This document shows, piece by piece, positions 25,121 to 33,982 of a stretch of DNA of 64,000 nucleotides; the first letter of the stretch is position 1; each line of letters opens with the position of its first letter. A program made the position numbers and the translations under genes. Under the pieces are notes generated by a model that worked only from the letters and a program-made list of their open reading frames with translations, was not told the DNA's origin and made no database searches. This DNA comes from Streptomonospora mangrovi. GTDB lineage: Bacteria > Actinomycetota > Actinomycetes > Streptosporangiales > Streptosporangiaceae. The stretch lies in NCBI RefSeq assembly GCF_027604915.1, contig NZ_JAJAQC010000015.1, forward strand, positions 1 to 64,000. The letters are read 5' to 3'.

Positions 25121-25174
25121 CGTACAGCGTACAGGTTAACGTGCGCCTTGTACGTCGTACATGTACGCCGTACA
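25121..25174. promoter_or_regulatory. TetR operator array
   Basis: Two abutting perfect palindromes TGTACG-N-CGTACA (25149-25161 and 25162-25174) plus a direct repeat of the half-site, CGTACA-G-CGTACA (25121-25133). All lie between the divergent TetR and downstream genes. Confidence 0.8.
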
Positions 25175-25198
25175 TGACGGATGAGGTGGGGAGCGGCC

Positions 25199-25693
25199 AT
25201 GCTGGGGAAGAGACGGCACGATCGGAAGAAGTGGCCCCCGGGGGCGGCGGCGGGAGCGCCGGGGACAGCGGGGACGGTGGGGCCGCTGAGGACGGCAGGG
25301 CCGAGGCGGGCCACCGGCCGGCGGACGCCCGAGCCGTACGCGCCGGGCACGGAGCCGCGCCCCTCGACCGCCCTGGGGCCGCCACCGGAGCCGCCAGGCC
25401 CGCAGCCGGGACGCGTCGTCGCCGTGCCCGTGCCCGTGGAGGGGGAATCCGGCAGGCACCGCCCCACCACCGCAGCGGGCACAGCCGCCGCCCGGAGACC
25501 CGCCACCCGCCCGGCGACCGGAACAGCCGGAGCCGTCCACCCCGATTGGGGGCACCCGGCCAAGCCCTCGGGGGCGGACTCGGGGGGCACGCGCGGGACC
25601 GACACGGCGGATCCGGTCAGCACGGACGCCGCCGACCGCACGGGCATCGGCGCAGCCGGTTCGGCCGGCGCGGTCGGCGGGGCGCGGCCGTGA
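25199..25693 (+). CDS. disordered Pro/Ala-rich hypothetical protein
   Basis: 164 residues, basic at the start (MLGKRRHDRKKWPPG) and then a Pro/Gly/Ala/Thr-rich polymer without domains or membrane segments. The case for a real gene is the GGGGAG six bases before ATG 25199, its position right after the operator array, and its stop overlapping the methyltransferase start by four bases (GTGA). It may instead be an untranslated leader. No homology recognised. Confidence 0.4.
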   Translation: MLGKRRHDRKKWPPGAAAGAPGTAGTVGPLRTAGPRRATGRRTPEPYAPGTEPRPSTALGPPPEPPGPQPGRVVAVPVPVEGESGRHRPTTAAGTAAARRPATRPATGTAGAVHPDWGHPAKPSGADSGGTRGTDTADPVSTDAADRTGIGAAGSAGAVGGARP

Positions 25694-26316
25694 GCGGGCG
25701 GGGCGGGGGCGCGGGGCAGCGGCTCGCCGCGCGCATGGTGCCCGACGGCTGGGAGCCGCCGCAGTACGCCCGGGTCAAGCCGCGACTGCTGGCGCCCCTG
25801 GCGGGCGAGGTGGTCGAGATCGGGCCGGGCGCCGGCATCAACCTCGGGTACTACGGCCCCGGCGTGCGCTGGACCGGCGTCGAGCCCAACCCCCACCTGC
25901 ACGAGCGCATCCGGCGCGGCGCCGCCCGCGCCGGGCTGTCCGCCCGGCTGATCCCCGGCCGCGCCGAGCGCATCGACGCGGCCGACTCCAGTGTCGACGC
26001 GGTGGTGGGCACCCTCGTTCTGTGCTCGGTGGCCGACGCCGACCGGGTGCTGGCCGAGGTGCTGCGCGTCCTGCGGCCGGGCGGGCGCTACGTGTTCCTT
26101 GAGCACGTCGCCGCGCCGCCGGCCACGCGGACGCGGCGCGCCCAGGACGTCCTCTCCCCGGTGCTGCGCCGGCTGCCGGGCGGCTGCCGCTACAACCGGG
26201 AGACGGGGGCGGCGATCGCGCGGGCGGGGTTCGGGGCCGTCGAGCACGACGGGTTCGACCTGCCGGTCTCCTTCGGCCTGGAGCTGCCGCACATCGCGGG
26301 GACGGCCGTCAAGTGA
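25690..26316 (+). CDS. class I SAM-dependent methyltransferase (METTL7-like)
   Basis: 208 residues. SAM motif I is VVEIGPGAGINLGYY, the acidic end of strand 2 is TGVEPNPHLHERI, motif IV is VDAVVGTLVLCSV and the post motif is RVLRPGGRYVFLEHVA. Similar to small UbiE/METTL7-like enzymes. GTG 25690 overlaps the preceding stop. Expression is probably under the divergent TetR regulator. Substrate unknown. Confidence 0.85.
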   Translation: MSGRGGGAGQRLAARMVPDGWEPPQYARVKPRLLAPLAGEVVEIGPGAGINLGYYGPGVRWTGVEPNPHLHERIRRGAARAGLSARLIPGRAERIDAADSSVDAVVGTLVLCSVADADRVLAEVLRVLRPGGRYVFLEHVAAPPATRTRRAQDVLSPVLRRLPGGCRYNRETGAAIARAGFGAVEHDGFDLPVSFGLELPHIAGTAVK

Positions 26317-26560
26317 TCCGCGTCGCATCCGGTGGGGGGCGGGGCACCCCCTCCCGCGCGGTCGGCGGGCGACGCGGCCCCGGCCCGGCGGTGAATGCGG
26401 GGCGGCGACGCGGTGACACCCGGCCCCCGCCCCGTCCTCCCGGCCCCCGCCCGCGCGGACGTGCGGTGCCGCGCCGGGTGAGGTGGGCGGGCGGTGCCCG
26501 ATGGCACAGGTGGGGGCGGGCGTACCATGGGTGTCGCACCTACACCACATGGAGGTTGTC

Positions 26561-26881
26561 GTGGGATTTGGCGGTCGCGAACTCCTGATTCTGCTTCTGA
26601 TCGCGCTGCTGCTCTTCGGGGCCAGCCGGCTGCCGCAGCTCGCGCGGTCGCTGGGCCGCAGCGCGCGGATCCTCAAGGCCGAGACCCAGGGCCTCACCGA
26701 CGACTCGACCGGCGACGATGACGACGACCGCGGCCGCCAGGCGCCGCGCGCCGACAACGCCGCGCAGGCCCCGCACGAGCCCGGCGACCACCAGCCGCGG
26801 CGCGCGGAGCTGCCGCCCGGGCGCCCGGTCGAGGGCCACACCCACCCGGGGGACAGCAGCCAGGTCTACCGCAACCAGTGA
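26561..26881 (+). CDS. tatA: twin-arginine translocase subunit TatA
   Basis: 106 residues: short N-terminus, one membrane helix (LLILLLIALLLFGASRLPQLA) and the amphipathic helix ARSLGRSARILKAET, then an acidic/His-rich tail. FGxxxLP at the helix junction is the TatA/E hallmark. GTG 26561 follows GGAGG by five bases. TatA oligomers form the pore of the Tat system in the cytoplasmic membrane. It is not next to tatC, as is common for one of several actinobacterial tatA copies. Confidence 0.9.
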   Translation: MGFGGRELLILLLIALLLFGASRLPQLARSLGRSARILKAETQGLTDDSTGDDDDDRGRQAPRADNAAQAPHEPGDHQPRRAELPPGRPVEGHTHPGDSSQVYRNQ

Positions 26882-27472
26882 GGCTTCGCCGGCGTGCCCG
26901 GCCCGCCCCGACGCCGTGACCCACGGCGGCGTCGCGGTCGGGGGACCGCGCCGGCCGGCCGCCCCGCGGCCCATCCCCGTTGCGGCGCCGGGGGCGACCC
27001 CCGCCGACCGGCCCGTCGGCCGTCGGCCGAGGAGCCGCCGCCCGGCCTGACCGGCGGCCGTGGCCGGTCGACTCATCGCCCCATCCCGGCGCATACCCGC
27101 GACCGCACCTTCCTCCGACCGCCCCGCCAGGCCGCTCATGCGGCTACGGCGGGGCGTATCCGCGTCCAGGGGCCGCGCCCGCTACCGCCAAGGCCCCGCC
27201 CCCGGGAACGGCCTCCTCCGGTAACCGCGCGCGCTCGCGGGCCGCCCGCCAGGTGGCCGTGCCGTCGACGCGCTTCGTCGTCCTCGCCGTCCTCCATCGT
27301 CCTCCGCCCGCACCCCCATGCCCTCCTTGACAGGGTTTCGACCGACTGCCGTATTCTTCTGTATGCAGTTGTGTACGTGATTATGCGGATGTGTGCCGCC
27401 AACCGTGCGCGTCCGGCGGGGCACGCCTCGTCGGCGGCTCCGGGACGGTCCGGCGCGCCAAGGAGGAGAGCG
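26882..27472. other. 591-bp gene-free stretch
   Basis: Very GC-rich from 26882 to ~27320 with no frame that has a start, ribosome-binding site and plausible protein. The last 150 bases become AT-richer and contain the promoter and motif annotated for the flavoprotein gene. Confidence 0.5.
27327..27367 (+). promoter_or_regulatory. promoter and operator motif of the TcuA-like gene
   Basis: -35 TTGACA (27327-27332), 19-bp spacer, -10 TATTCT (27352-27357). TGTATGCA follows at 27360-27367. The same 8-mer occurs upstream of the GntR gene at 29831-29838, so it is a candidate binding site for that regulator. Confidence 0.6.
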
Positions 27473-29011
27473 ATGAGCAGCGAGCAGGCGGACGGCGCGG
27501 CCGAACGGGACGGCTCCGAGTACGTCGACGTGGTCGTGGTCGGCGGCGGCAACGCCGGGTTCTGCGCCGCCCACGCGGCGGCCGAGCAGGGCGCGCGCGT
27601 CCTCGTCCTGGAGAAGGGGCCGCGCGGGCAGGACGGCGGCAACTCCTTCTACACGGCCGGCGCCTTCCGCGTCGTCCACCCCGGCGCCGAGGGCCTGGCG
27701 CCGATCGTGGACGAGGCCACCCGCGAGAAGCTGCCCGACACCTCGCTGGCCCCCTACACCGCCCAGGACTTCACCGACGACATGGTGCGCCTGACCGAGG
27801 GCCGGTGCGACCCCGAGATGACCCGCACCCTGGTCGAGCGCAGTTGGGACACCGTCCAGTGGCTGCACGCCAAGGGCGTGCGCTGGCGGCTCATGTACGA
27901 GCGCCAGTCCTACCTGTCCCAGGGGCGGTGGACGTTCTTCGGCGGCCTGGCGCTGGGCGTGGTCGACGGCGGCAAGGGCCTGGTCGCCCAGCACACCGAG
28001 GCGGCGCTGGCCGAGGGCGTCGAGATCCGCTACGGCGCGGCAGTGGCCGACCTGCTGCGGGGCGCCTCCGGCGGCTTCGAGGGCGCCGTCTACACCGACG
28101 AGCGGGGCGAGCGCCGGACCGTGCGCAGCGCAGCGGTGGTGCTGGCGGCGGGCGGCTTCGAGTCCAGCCCCACCCTGCGCCGCCGCCACCTCGGCGACGG
28201 CTGGGAGCGCGCGGTGGTGCGGGGCAACCCGCTAAACACCGGCGAGGTGCTGGAACTGGCGATCGAGCGCGGCGCCGGCGCGCACGGCGACTGGTCCTCG
28301 TGCCACAGCGTCGCCTGGGACGCGGGCGCGCCGCCCCAGGGCGGCGACCGCGAGCTGACCAACCAGCGCACCCGGCAGAGCTACCCCATCGGGGTCGTGG
28401 TCGACCGCGACGGCCTGCGCTTCCTGGACGAGGGCGCCGACTACCGCAACTACACCTACGCCAAGTACGGCCGGGAGTTCCTGAAGCGGCCGGGCGGAGT
28501 GGCGTTCCAGCTCTTCGACGCCAAGACGCGGCCGCTGCTGCGCACGGAGGAGTACGACTCCACGCCGATCACCGGCGCCCAGGCCGACTCCCTGGAGGAG
28601 CTCGCCGCCGAACTGGGCATCGACGCCACGGGGCTGGCGGCCACGGTCGAGGAGTTCAACGCGAGCATCGTGGACGTGCCGTTCGACCCGGCGGTCAAGG
28701 ACGGCCGCGCCGCGCGGGTGGACCCGCCCAAGTCCAACTGGGCGCAGCCGCTGGACACCCCGCCCTACTACGGGTTCGCGGTGACCTGCGGTATCACGTT
28801 CACCTTCGGCGGCCTGCACGTCGACGGCCGCGCGCAGGTGCTGGCCGAGGACGGCACCCCGCTGGAGGGGCTGTACGCGGCGGGCGAGATCGTCGGCGGC
28901 CTGTTCTCGGGCAACTACCCGGGCGGCTCGGGCCTGACGGCGGGCGCGGTCTACGGCCGCCTCGCCGGAACAGCGGCGGCCCAGGCCGCCGCCCAGCGGC
29001 ACCCGAGCTAG
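27473..29011 (+). CDS. tcuA: FAD-dependent tricarballylate dehydrogenase-like flavoprotein
   Basis: 512 residues of the fumarate-reductase/succinate-dehydrogenase flavoprotein fold, closest in pattern to TcuA. TcuA oxidises tricarballylate to cis-aconitate. The FAD site is VVVVGGGNAGFCAA (about 19-32) with VLVLEKGPRGQDGGNSFYTAG. The C-terminal FAD contacts are GLYAAGEIVGG and NYPGGSGLTAGAVYGR. GGAGGAG precedes ATG 27473. The electron-transfer partner TcuB and transporter TcuC are not adjacent, so the substrate could also be another dicarboxylate or 3-ketosteroid-like compound. Convergent with a GntR regulator that shares a promoter motif. Confidence 0.75.
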   Translation: MSSEQADGAAERDGSEYVDVVVVGGGNAGFCAAHAAAEQGARVLVLEKGPRGQDGGNSFYTAGAFRVVHPGAEGLAPIVDEATREKLPDTSLAPYTAQDFTDDMVRLTEGRCDPEMTRTLVERSWDTVQWLHAKGVRWRLMYERQSYLSQGRWTFFGGLALGVVDGGKGLVAQHTEAALAEGVEIRYGAAVADLLRGASGGFEGAVYTDERGERRTVRSAAVVLAAGGFESSPTLRRRHLGDGWERAVVRGNPLNTGEVLELAIERGAGAHGDWSSCHSVAWDAGAPPQGGDRELTNQRTRQSYPIGVVVDRDGLRFLDEGADYRNYTYAKYGREFLKRPGGVAFQLFDAKTRPLLRTEEYDSTPITGAQADSLEELAAELGIDATGLAATVEEFNASIVDVPFDPAVKDGRAARVDPPKSNWAQPLDTPPYYGFAVTCGITFTFGGLHVDGRAQVLAEDGTPLEGLYAAGEIVGGLFSGNYPGGSGLTAGAVYGRLAGTAAAQAAAQRHPS

Positions 29012-29022
29012 CCTTCACCACC

Positions 29023-29064
29023 CGCGCCCCCGCCGCCGCCCGGGTCCCCGGCGGCGGGGGCGCG
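29023..29064. terminator. bidirectional terminator, 16-bp stem
   Basis: Perfect 16-bp inverted repeat CGCGCCCCCGCCGCCG / CGGCGGCGGGGGCGCG with a 10-nt loop between the convergent flavoprotein and GntR genes. Confidence 0.85.
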
Positions 29065-29131
29065 CTCGTGCGCCGCCAGGCCGCCGCAGGGGCGCCCGCC
29101 CCCACCATGCCGCGGCCGCCGACCTCGCTGC

Positions 29132-29758
29132 CTAGTGCAGTTCCCGGGAGTACATCTCCAGGCGGATGTCGCGGGCGGCGGTCATGTGGTGTTCGGCGCG
29201 GGTGGCGGCGGCTTCGGCATCGCGGGACTCGATGGCCTCCACGATCGCGGCGTGCTCGGCCAGGGCGCTCTCCCAGCGGCCGGGGGTGGTGAGGGTGGTG
29301 GCGGGGTAGCGGGCGAGGTGGTCGTTGAGGCGCATGAGGAGGTCGGTCAGCGTCTGGTTGTGGCCGGCGGCCCAGACGGTCTCGTGGAAGGCGCGGTTGG
29401 CGGCGGCCATCGCCATGCCGTCGGCGGCGTCGGTGGCGGCCATGGCCTCGGCGGCGCCGTGCAGGCGGGCCAGGTCGATGCGGGTGCGGCGCTCGGCCGC
29501 CGCGCGCGCCGCCGCGCCTTCCAGGACGATGCGGACCTCGTAGATCTCCAGGATCTCCTCGGGGCTGCGCACCCGCACGCGCATGCCCCGGTCGCCGCGC
29601 TCGACCAGGCCGTCCTGCTGGAGGCGGCGCAGCGCCTCGCGGACGGGGGTGCGGCTGACGCCGTAGCGCTCCGCCAGCGCGACCTCGCCGAGCTGGGCCC
29701 CGGCGTCGAACTCGCCCGAGACGATCGCCGCCCTCAGCTCCTTGTACACATCCGCCAC
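29132..29758 (-). CDS. GntR/FadR-subfamily regulator (FCD domain)
   Basis: 208 residues. The winged helix spans about 3-68 (ELRAAIVSGEFDAGAQLGEVALAERYGVSRTPVREAL). The all-helical FCD effector domain with metal-ligand-like His/Asp positions follows (IYEVRIVLEGAAARAA, RAFHETVW, HAAIVEAI, RAEHHM). FCD regulators usually bind organic acids. That fits control of the neighbouring tricarboxylate-type dehydrogenase, whose promoter shares the motif TGTATGCA. Confidence 0.92.
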   Translation of the reverse strand: MADVYKELRAAIVSGEFDAGAQLGEVALAERYGVSRTPVREALRRLQQDGLVERGDRGMRVRVRSPEEILEIYEVRIVLEGAAARAAAERRTRIDLARLHGAAEAMAATDAADGMAMAAANRAFHETVWAAGHNQTLTDLLMRLNDHLARYPATTLTTPGRWESALAEHAAIVEAIESRDAEAAATRAEHHMTAARDIRLEMYSRELH

Positions 29759-29821
29759 GGACGCCCCGCCTCCCAGGTCGCGCCGCCGCCGGGCGCTCCG
29801 CCATCAGGTGTTCGACAGTAG

Positions 29822-29838
29822 GTATACGAGTGTATGCA
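29822..29838 (-). promoter_or_regulatory. GntR operator candidate
   Basis: GTATAC palindrome (29822-29827) and TGTATGCA (29831-29838), 64-80 bp upstream of the GntR start. The 8-mer is shared with the promoter of the TcuA-like gene. Confidence 0.5.
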
Positions 29839-29942
29839 CGTTGGTGCGCACGGCGCACACGCCGCACACGCTGCGCCCGGGGCGCGCACCCGGGCGGCGC
29901 CGGGCTCCCGCACTACTGTGGGGCCATGCTGGAGCAGAGCCG

Positions 29943-31058
29943 ATGATTCCGGTCACCCGCGCGCAGGTCCTCGCCTACCGCTTCGCCGCTCACGGCCTGG
30001 CCCCCGGGGGCGGTGCCGCCCCCGGCACCGTCCTGGCCACCGGCCTCCAGGACTACCCGCCGGGCCGCAGCGCCGCCCTGGCGCTGCGGCTGCGCACCGG
30101 CGCGCCGCCCGGCCCCGACACCGTGCTGGTGCACGGCGCCCGGGGCGCCCTGCACCTGCACCGCGCCGCCGACCTCCCGCACCTGGCGGCGGCGCTGCGC
30201 GTGGCGGACGGCCGCGACCTGCTCAAGCAGTCCATCGGCGAGTTCGCGGCCGAACTCGCCGACGACGGCCTGTCCTTCGGCGCCGCGCTGGACGCGGTCG
30301 CCGCCGCGATGCGCGCCGAGACCGCCGAGCAGCCCGCGCCCACCAAGGGCGAACTGAGCGCGGCGGTGAGCCCCCGGGTGGACCCGCGCACCACCCCGTG
30401 GTGCCAGGGGTGCGGCGCCGCGCACGTTCAAGACCAGTTGTTCCGCATGGCCACCCTCCAGGCCGGCCTGGTGGCGGTGCTCGACCCGGACTCCCCCGGC
30501 CGGTTCCGCTACCGCGCCGCCGACGTCGCGCCCCGCCCCGCCACCGCCTCCGCCCGCGCCGGCCTTGTGCGTGCGTTCCTCGCCGCCTTCGGCCCGGCCA
30601 AGCCCGCGCACCTCGCGTCCTGGCTGGGCCTGGCGCCCGCCGCCGGGCGCCGCTGGTGGGACGCCGCCGCCGACGGCCTTGAACCCGTGGCGGTCGAGGG
30701 CGCGCGGCACTGGATGCCTGCCGACCTGCTGCCGGCGCTCCAGGACTCCCCCGCGCCGGCGGGCGTGCGGCTGCTCCCGCCCTACGACCCCCTCACCGAA
30801 CTCGCCGACCGCCCGCTGGTCGTCCCCGACCCCGCCCGGCGCCGGGCCGTGTGGCGGCCCGCCGCCAACCCGGGCGCGGTGCTGGTCGACGGCGAGGTCG
30901 CCGGAGTGTGGCGGCAGCGCCGCGAGCGCGGCGGCCTCGTGGTCCAGGTCGAGACGTTTGCCCCGCTGCCAGTGCCCCGGCGCGAGGAGGCCGCCGCCGA
31001 CGCCGCCGTGATCGCCGAGGAGTCGGGGGCGGCCGACGCCCGGCTCGTGGTCGACTGA
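29943..31058 (+). CDS. winged-helix DNA-binding domain protein (AlkZ-like fold)
   Basis: 371 residues of the HTH_42 family, which includes AlkZ, a glycosylase that unhooks DNA crosslinks to protect natural-product producers. Typical regions are TRAQVLAYRFAAHGLAP, GLQDYPPGRSAALALRLR, and the C-terminal VRLLPPYDPLTELADRPLVVPD and PGAVLVDGEVAGVWRQRR. ATG 29943 follows a GGAG. Residues 1-30 are divergent from family members I know, and the QxQ catalytic motif of AlkZ is not evident. Glycosylase activity is therefore uncertain. Confidence 0.75.
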   Translation: MIPVTRAQVLAYRFAAHGLAPGGGAAPGTVLATGLQDYPPGRSAALALRLRTGAPPGPDTVLVHGARGALHLHRAADLPHLAAALRVADGRDLLKQSIGEFAAELADDGLSFGAALDAVAAAMRAETAEQPAPTKGELSAAVSPRVDPRTTPWCQGCGAAHVQDQLFRMATLQAGLVAVLDPDSPGRFRYRAADVAPRPATASARAGLVRAFLAAFGPAKPAHLASWLGLAPAAGRRWWDAAADGLEPVAVEGARHWMPADLLPALQDSPAPAGVRLLPPYDPLTELADRPLVVPDPARRRAVWRPAANPGAVLVDGEVAGVWRQRRERGGLVVQVETFAPLPVPRREEAAADAAVIAEESGAADARLVVD

Positions 31059-31166
31059 GGAGGGGGAGGCGCCGGGCCGGGTGTGGGCTGCGGCGAAACA
31101 AGGCCGGGCACCGGCCGGGCACGGAAGGCGAATGCGCGCGCGGTGCCGGGGCAGTGGTCGCCCACT

Positions 31167-31610
31167 ATGGACGTGACCACTGGAAGCGGGGAACTGCACC
31201 GCATCACCGACTTCGCCGCCCTGGTGGACCTGGTCGGCGCGCGTGATGGCCTCTACCTGCGCTACTCCCACGGCCCCGAGGCCGACGCCAACACCCAGAG
31301 CCGCGACTACGAGAGCGGCCTGGACCTGCCCGGCCTGTCGTGCACCGTGCTGGACCCCGAGCCGTGGTGGACCCGGCCGCTGGAGGACTGGCTGGCGCGG
31401 CAGGTCCGCAAGTACGCCGACCTCGGCGAGGCCGAGGAGGACCGCTACGCCTGGATCCTCACCGGCCGCGTCACCGCGCGCGGCCCCGACCACGAGCCGC
31501 TGCTGGCCGACGTCGAGCCGGTCGCCCGCCTGGACGACGCCGTGGTCTCCCGCGCCCGCGACCTCTACCGCGAGCGCTTCGACCCCGGCCGGGACTCCAC
31601 GAGCGGCTGA
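31167..31610 (+). CDS. DUF6098 family protein
   Basis: 147 residues. The signature stretch includes LYLRYSHGPEADA, SRDYESGLDLPGLS, and LDPEPWWTRPLEDWLARQ followed by AWILTGRVTARGPDHEPLL. This actinobacterial family has no assigned function. Soluble and acidic, with no signal. ATG 31167 is preferred over the frame start 84 bases upstream because the conserved part begins right after it. Confidence 0.8.
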   Translation: MDVTTGSGELHRITDFAALVDLVGARDGLYLRYSHGPEADANTQSRDYESGLDLPGLSCTVLDPEPWWTRPLEDWLARQVRKYADLGEAEEDRYAWILTGRVTARGPDHEPLLADVEPVARLDDAVVSRARDLYRERFDPGRDSTSG

Positions 31611-31780
31611 CCGCGCGGGCGTGGGGACATCCGGGCGTGCGGGCGCTCGGGCGTGCGGAACCTGGTCGGCGGCCATGGCGTGGCCTGGCCTGGTCCCTCG
31701 CCGTGGCGCGCGGAGCGCGGCGGTGGCGGGCGAGTACTGTTCTGCGCAAAAGGCAGGATTTCCGGCATGGGGAGCGCCGC

Positions 31781-33160
31781 ATGAGCGAGGGAGCGTTTTG
31801 GCACCCGCCGGCCGTCCGCGAGACACGCGGCCAGGGGTACTCCAACACGGTCGAGGTGGTACCGCGCGAGACCGCCCACCGCCATCCCGACCACTACAAG
31901 GTCGTCCGCGTCCAGCGCGTCCAGGACCCCTACGACCTGCGCGTACTCGACGAGGTGGAGACCCTGCGCCTGCTCGACCACGTGCCGTTCGTGCCCCGCG
32001 TGTTCTCGGTCGAGTACCGGGGATGGGGCGAGCGGATGCTCACCCACGACTACCTGGGGCTGGTCTTCAACGATCCGCCGCCGACCCCGGAGTTCCGCGC
32101 GAACCTGAGCCACTACGCGTTCGAGAACATGGACGCGATCGCGCGCACGGACTGGTCCGCCCCGCACCTGCGCGGCGCCTACGAGACCGCGCTGGCGCAC
32201 CAGCGGGAGAACATCGCCTACCTGTGCGATCCCGTGCCGGGGAGTGACCACATCCCGCTGCCGGTGTGGTCGGACAGTCCCACGCTGGAGGAGGCGCTGA
32301 CCGCCAACGTCATCCGCTGCGCCATGTTCGCCGAGCGCCGCTTCGGCGCCGACGGTCTGCACCGGATCGGCCTGCTGACGGCCGCCGAACTGGAGGCGCG
32401 GCGGACGGAGTTCCACACCGAGCCCGACCCCGGCGGCCGTTTCACCCGCCTGATCCACGGTGACCTCCACACGGGCAACCTGACGGCGCGCTCGCCGCAG
32501 GTCGTGGACCCGACCGATCCGCCGTCCTTCGCGTTGGGGATGGTGGACTGGGAACTCGCCGGTTTCATGGCCCAAAGCAGCGGCCTCAGACACGAGCGGG
32601 CCGTGGTCGCACTGCGGTGGACAAGCGCGAACTCCTCGCCGGCAAGGGTCTGCCAGCGCATGCCCGACCTCCGCCCCGAACTTCTGCGCCTGATCGCCCA
32701 GTCGGCTTACATCGACCTCCTGCGGTGCACCGAGAGGGTCGCCGCGGACTCGACGGACCGGCGGCTGCAGATGGAGACCGCCATGACGTCCGTCATCGCC
32801 TTCCGGGCCTGCTTCCTGGGCGCCGACGACGCCTCTCACACCCGCAGCATGGTCCGCGACATGCTCTACCCCGACGAGGTTCACGGTCCCCGCTACTCGC
32901 CCTTCCCGCCGCAGCGCCTCAAATGGCTGGCTCCGGCGACCGTGCCGGAATCCCGCGCCCCCCTGGCGGTCGACGTCCCCCCGAGGGTCACGGTGGTCAC
33001 CGGCGTCGCCGGCGCCGCCGCGAAGGGCGGCGAACCCGGGTTCAAGGCCGCTCTGGGCGCCCCCCGGGGCGGCACCAACCGGGCCGGCGCCCCGCTGCGG
33101 CCGGCCGTCGTGGCGCACCGGGGCGACGGAAGCCAGTACCTTCCCCGAAAGGGGAGATGA
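31781..33160 (+). CDS. aminoglycoside-phosphotransferase-fold kinase-like protein
   Basis: 459 residues. The catalytic loop is LIHGDLHTGNL (H226, D228, N233) and the metal-binding motif is MVDWELAG (Asp near 255), as in APH/choline-kinase folds. GGGGAG precedes ATG 31781. The N-lobe is less conserved: YKVVRVQRVQDPYDLRVLDEVETLRLL supplies a candidate lysine and helix C Glu. The last ~90 residues are low-complexity. Similarity in order of motifs to MTR-kinase-like proteins makes a small-molecule kinase likely; no substrate is assigned. Confidence 0.8.
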   Translation: MSEGAFWHPPAVRETRGQGYSNTVEVVPRETAHRHPDHYKVVRVQRVQDPYDLRVLDEVETLRLLDHVPFVPRVFSVEYRGWGERMLTHDYLGLVFNDPPPTPEFRANLSHYAFENMDAIARTDWSAPHLRGAYETALAHQRENIAYLCDPVPGSDHIPLPVWSDSPTLEEALTANVIRCAMFAERRFGADGLHRIGLLTAAELEARRTEFHTEPDPGGRFTRLIHGDLHTGNLTARSPQVVDPTDPPSFALGMVDWELAGFMAQSSGLRHERAVVALRWTSANSSPARVCQRMPDLRPELLRLIAQSAYIDLLRCTERVAADSTDRRLQMETAMTSVIAFRACFLGADDASHTRSMVRDMLYPDEVHGPRYSPFPPQRLKWLAPATVPESRAPLAVDVPPRVTVVTGVAGAAAKGGEPGFKAALGAPRGGTNRAGAPLRPAVVAHRGDGSQYLPRKGR

Positions 33161-33208
33161 CACGCCGGGCGGCCGCCACCGCCCGGGAGGGAGGAAAGGG
33201 ACCGCGCG

Positions 33209-33844
33209 ATGGTGCGCAGGGCGCAGGACCGTACCGGCACCGGGGGCGCCGGAGCGTGGCAGTGGAGCCGGACCGCCCAGACGCGGCGCACGTTCCTGGC
33301 GGCCGCGCGGGAGGTGTTCGCCGAGAAGGGGTTCGCCGAGGCGTCGGTGGCCGAGGTGGTGAAGCGGTCCGGGCAGAGCGTGGGCAGCCTCTACCACCAC
33401 TTCGGCGGCAAGACCGAGCTGTACCTGGCGCTGTGGGAGCAGCACCAGGCCGAGCACGAGGAGAGCGCGGCGGCGGCGGTGGCCCGGGTGCGGGCGCGGG
33501 CCGGGGCCGACCGGTTGGAGCAGTTCATCGCGGGGACGCGGGCCTACCTGCGGGGGTCGTGGGAGCGGCGCGACCTCGCGCGGCTGTTCGTCAGCGGCGA
33601 CGGCCCGCCCGGGTTCGAGGCGGTGCGCCGGGCGCGCGGGGGCGAGTGGGTGCGGCAGAACGCGGTGCTGCTGGACGCCCGGCAGGAGCCCCTGGACCGG
33701 TTCATGGTGTCGGTGCTGACCGTGGTGATCGGTGAGGCGGCCCGCGAGGTCGCCGAGTGCGCCAGCGAGGAGGAGGCCGAGGCGGTCGCCGATGCCACGG
33801 CGGCGCTGATCCGGCGGATGGACCCGTTGTCGCCGCTGGGGTAG
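33209..33844 (+). CDS. TetR-family regulator
   Basis: 211 residues. DNA-binding domain about 23-70: TRRTFLAAAREVFAEKGF, then VAEVVKRSGQSVGSLYHHFGGKTELYLALWE. GGGAGG lies upstream of ATG 33209. It sits 138 bp before an MFS gene on the same strand, with a perfect 17-bp operator between them. The expected arrangement is repression of the transporter. Confidence 0.92.
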   Translation: MVRRAQDRTGTGGAGAWQWSRTAQTRRTFLAAAREVFAEKGFAEASVAEVVKRSGQSVGSLYHHFGGKTELYLALWEQHQAEHEESAAAAVARVRARAGADRLEQFIAGTRAYLRGSWERRDLARLFVSGDGPPGFEAVRRARGGEWVRQNAVLLDARQEPLDRFMVSVLTVVIGEAAREVAECASEEEAEAVADATAALIRRMDPLSPLG

Positions 33845-33953
33845 ATGCACCGACTGCCCTGCCCACCCGCCGCCCTCGCCGCCCACCTCCCCCGAAAGCA
33901 CGGGTTGCGGGTCTGGTCAGAAAATGTGACCCATGGCACTCTTGGGCGCATTA

Positions 33954-33970
33954 CTAGAACACTCTTCTAG
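33954..33970 (+). promoter_or_regulatory. operator in front of the MFS gene
   Basis: Perfect inverted repeat CTAGAA-N5-TTCTAG, ending 12 bases before the MFS start codon, in a short AT-richer patch. Likely site of the adjacent TetR protein. Confidence 0.7.
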
Positions 33971-33982
33971 GAATGGAGTGTC

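Noticed and set aside
25141-25689. N-terminal extension of the methyltransferase to 25141
   Set aside because: The extension is Arg/Gly low-complexity, starts inside the TetR operators, and GTG 25690 is well placed and coupled to the preceding frame.
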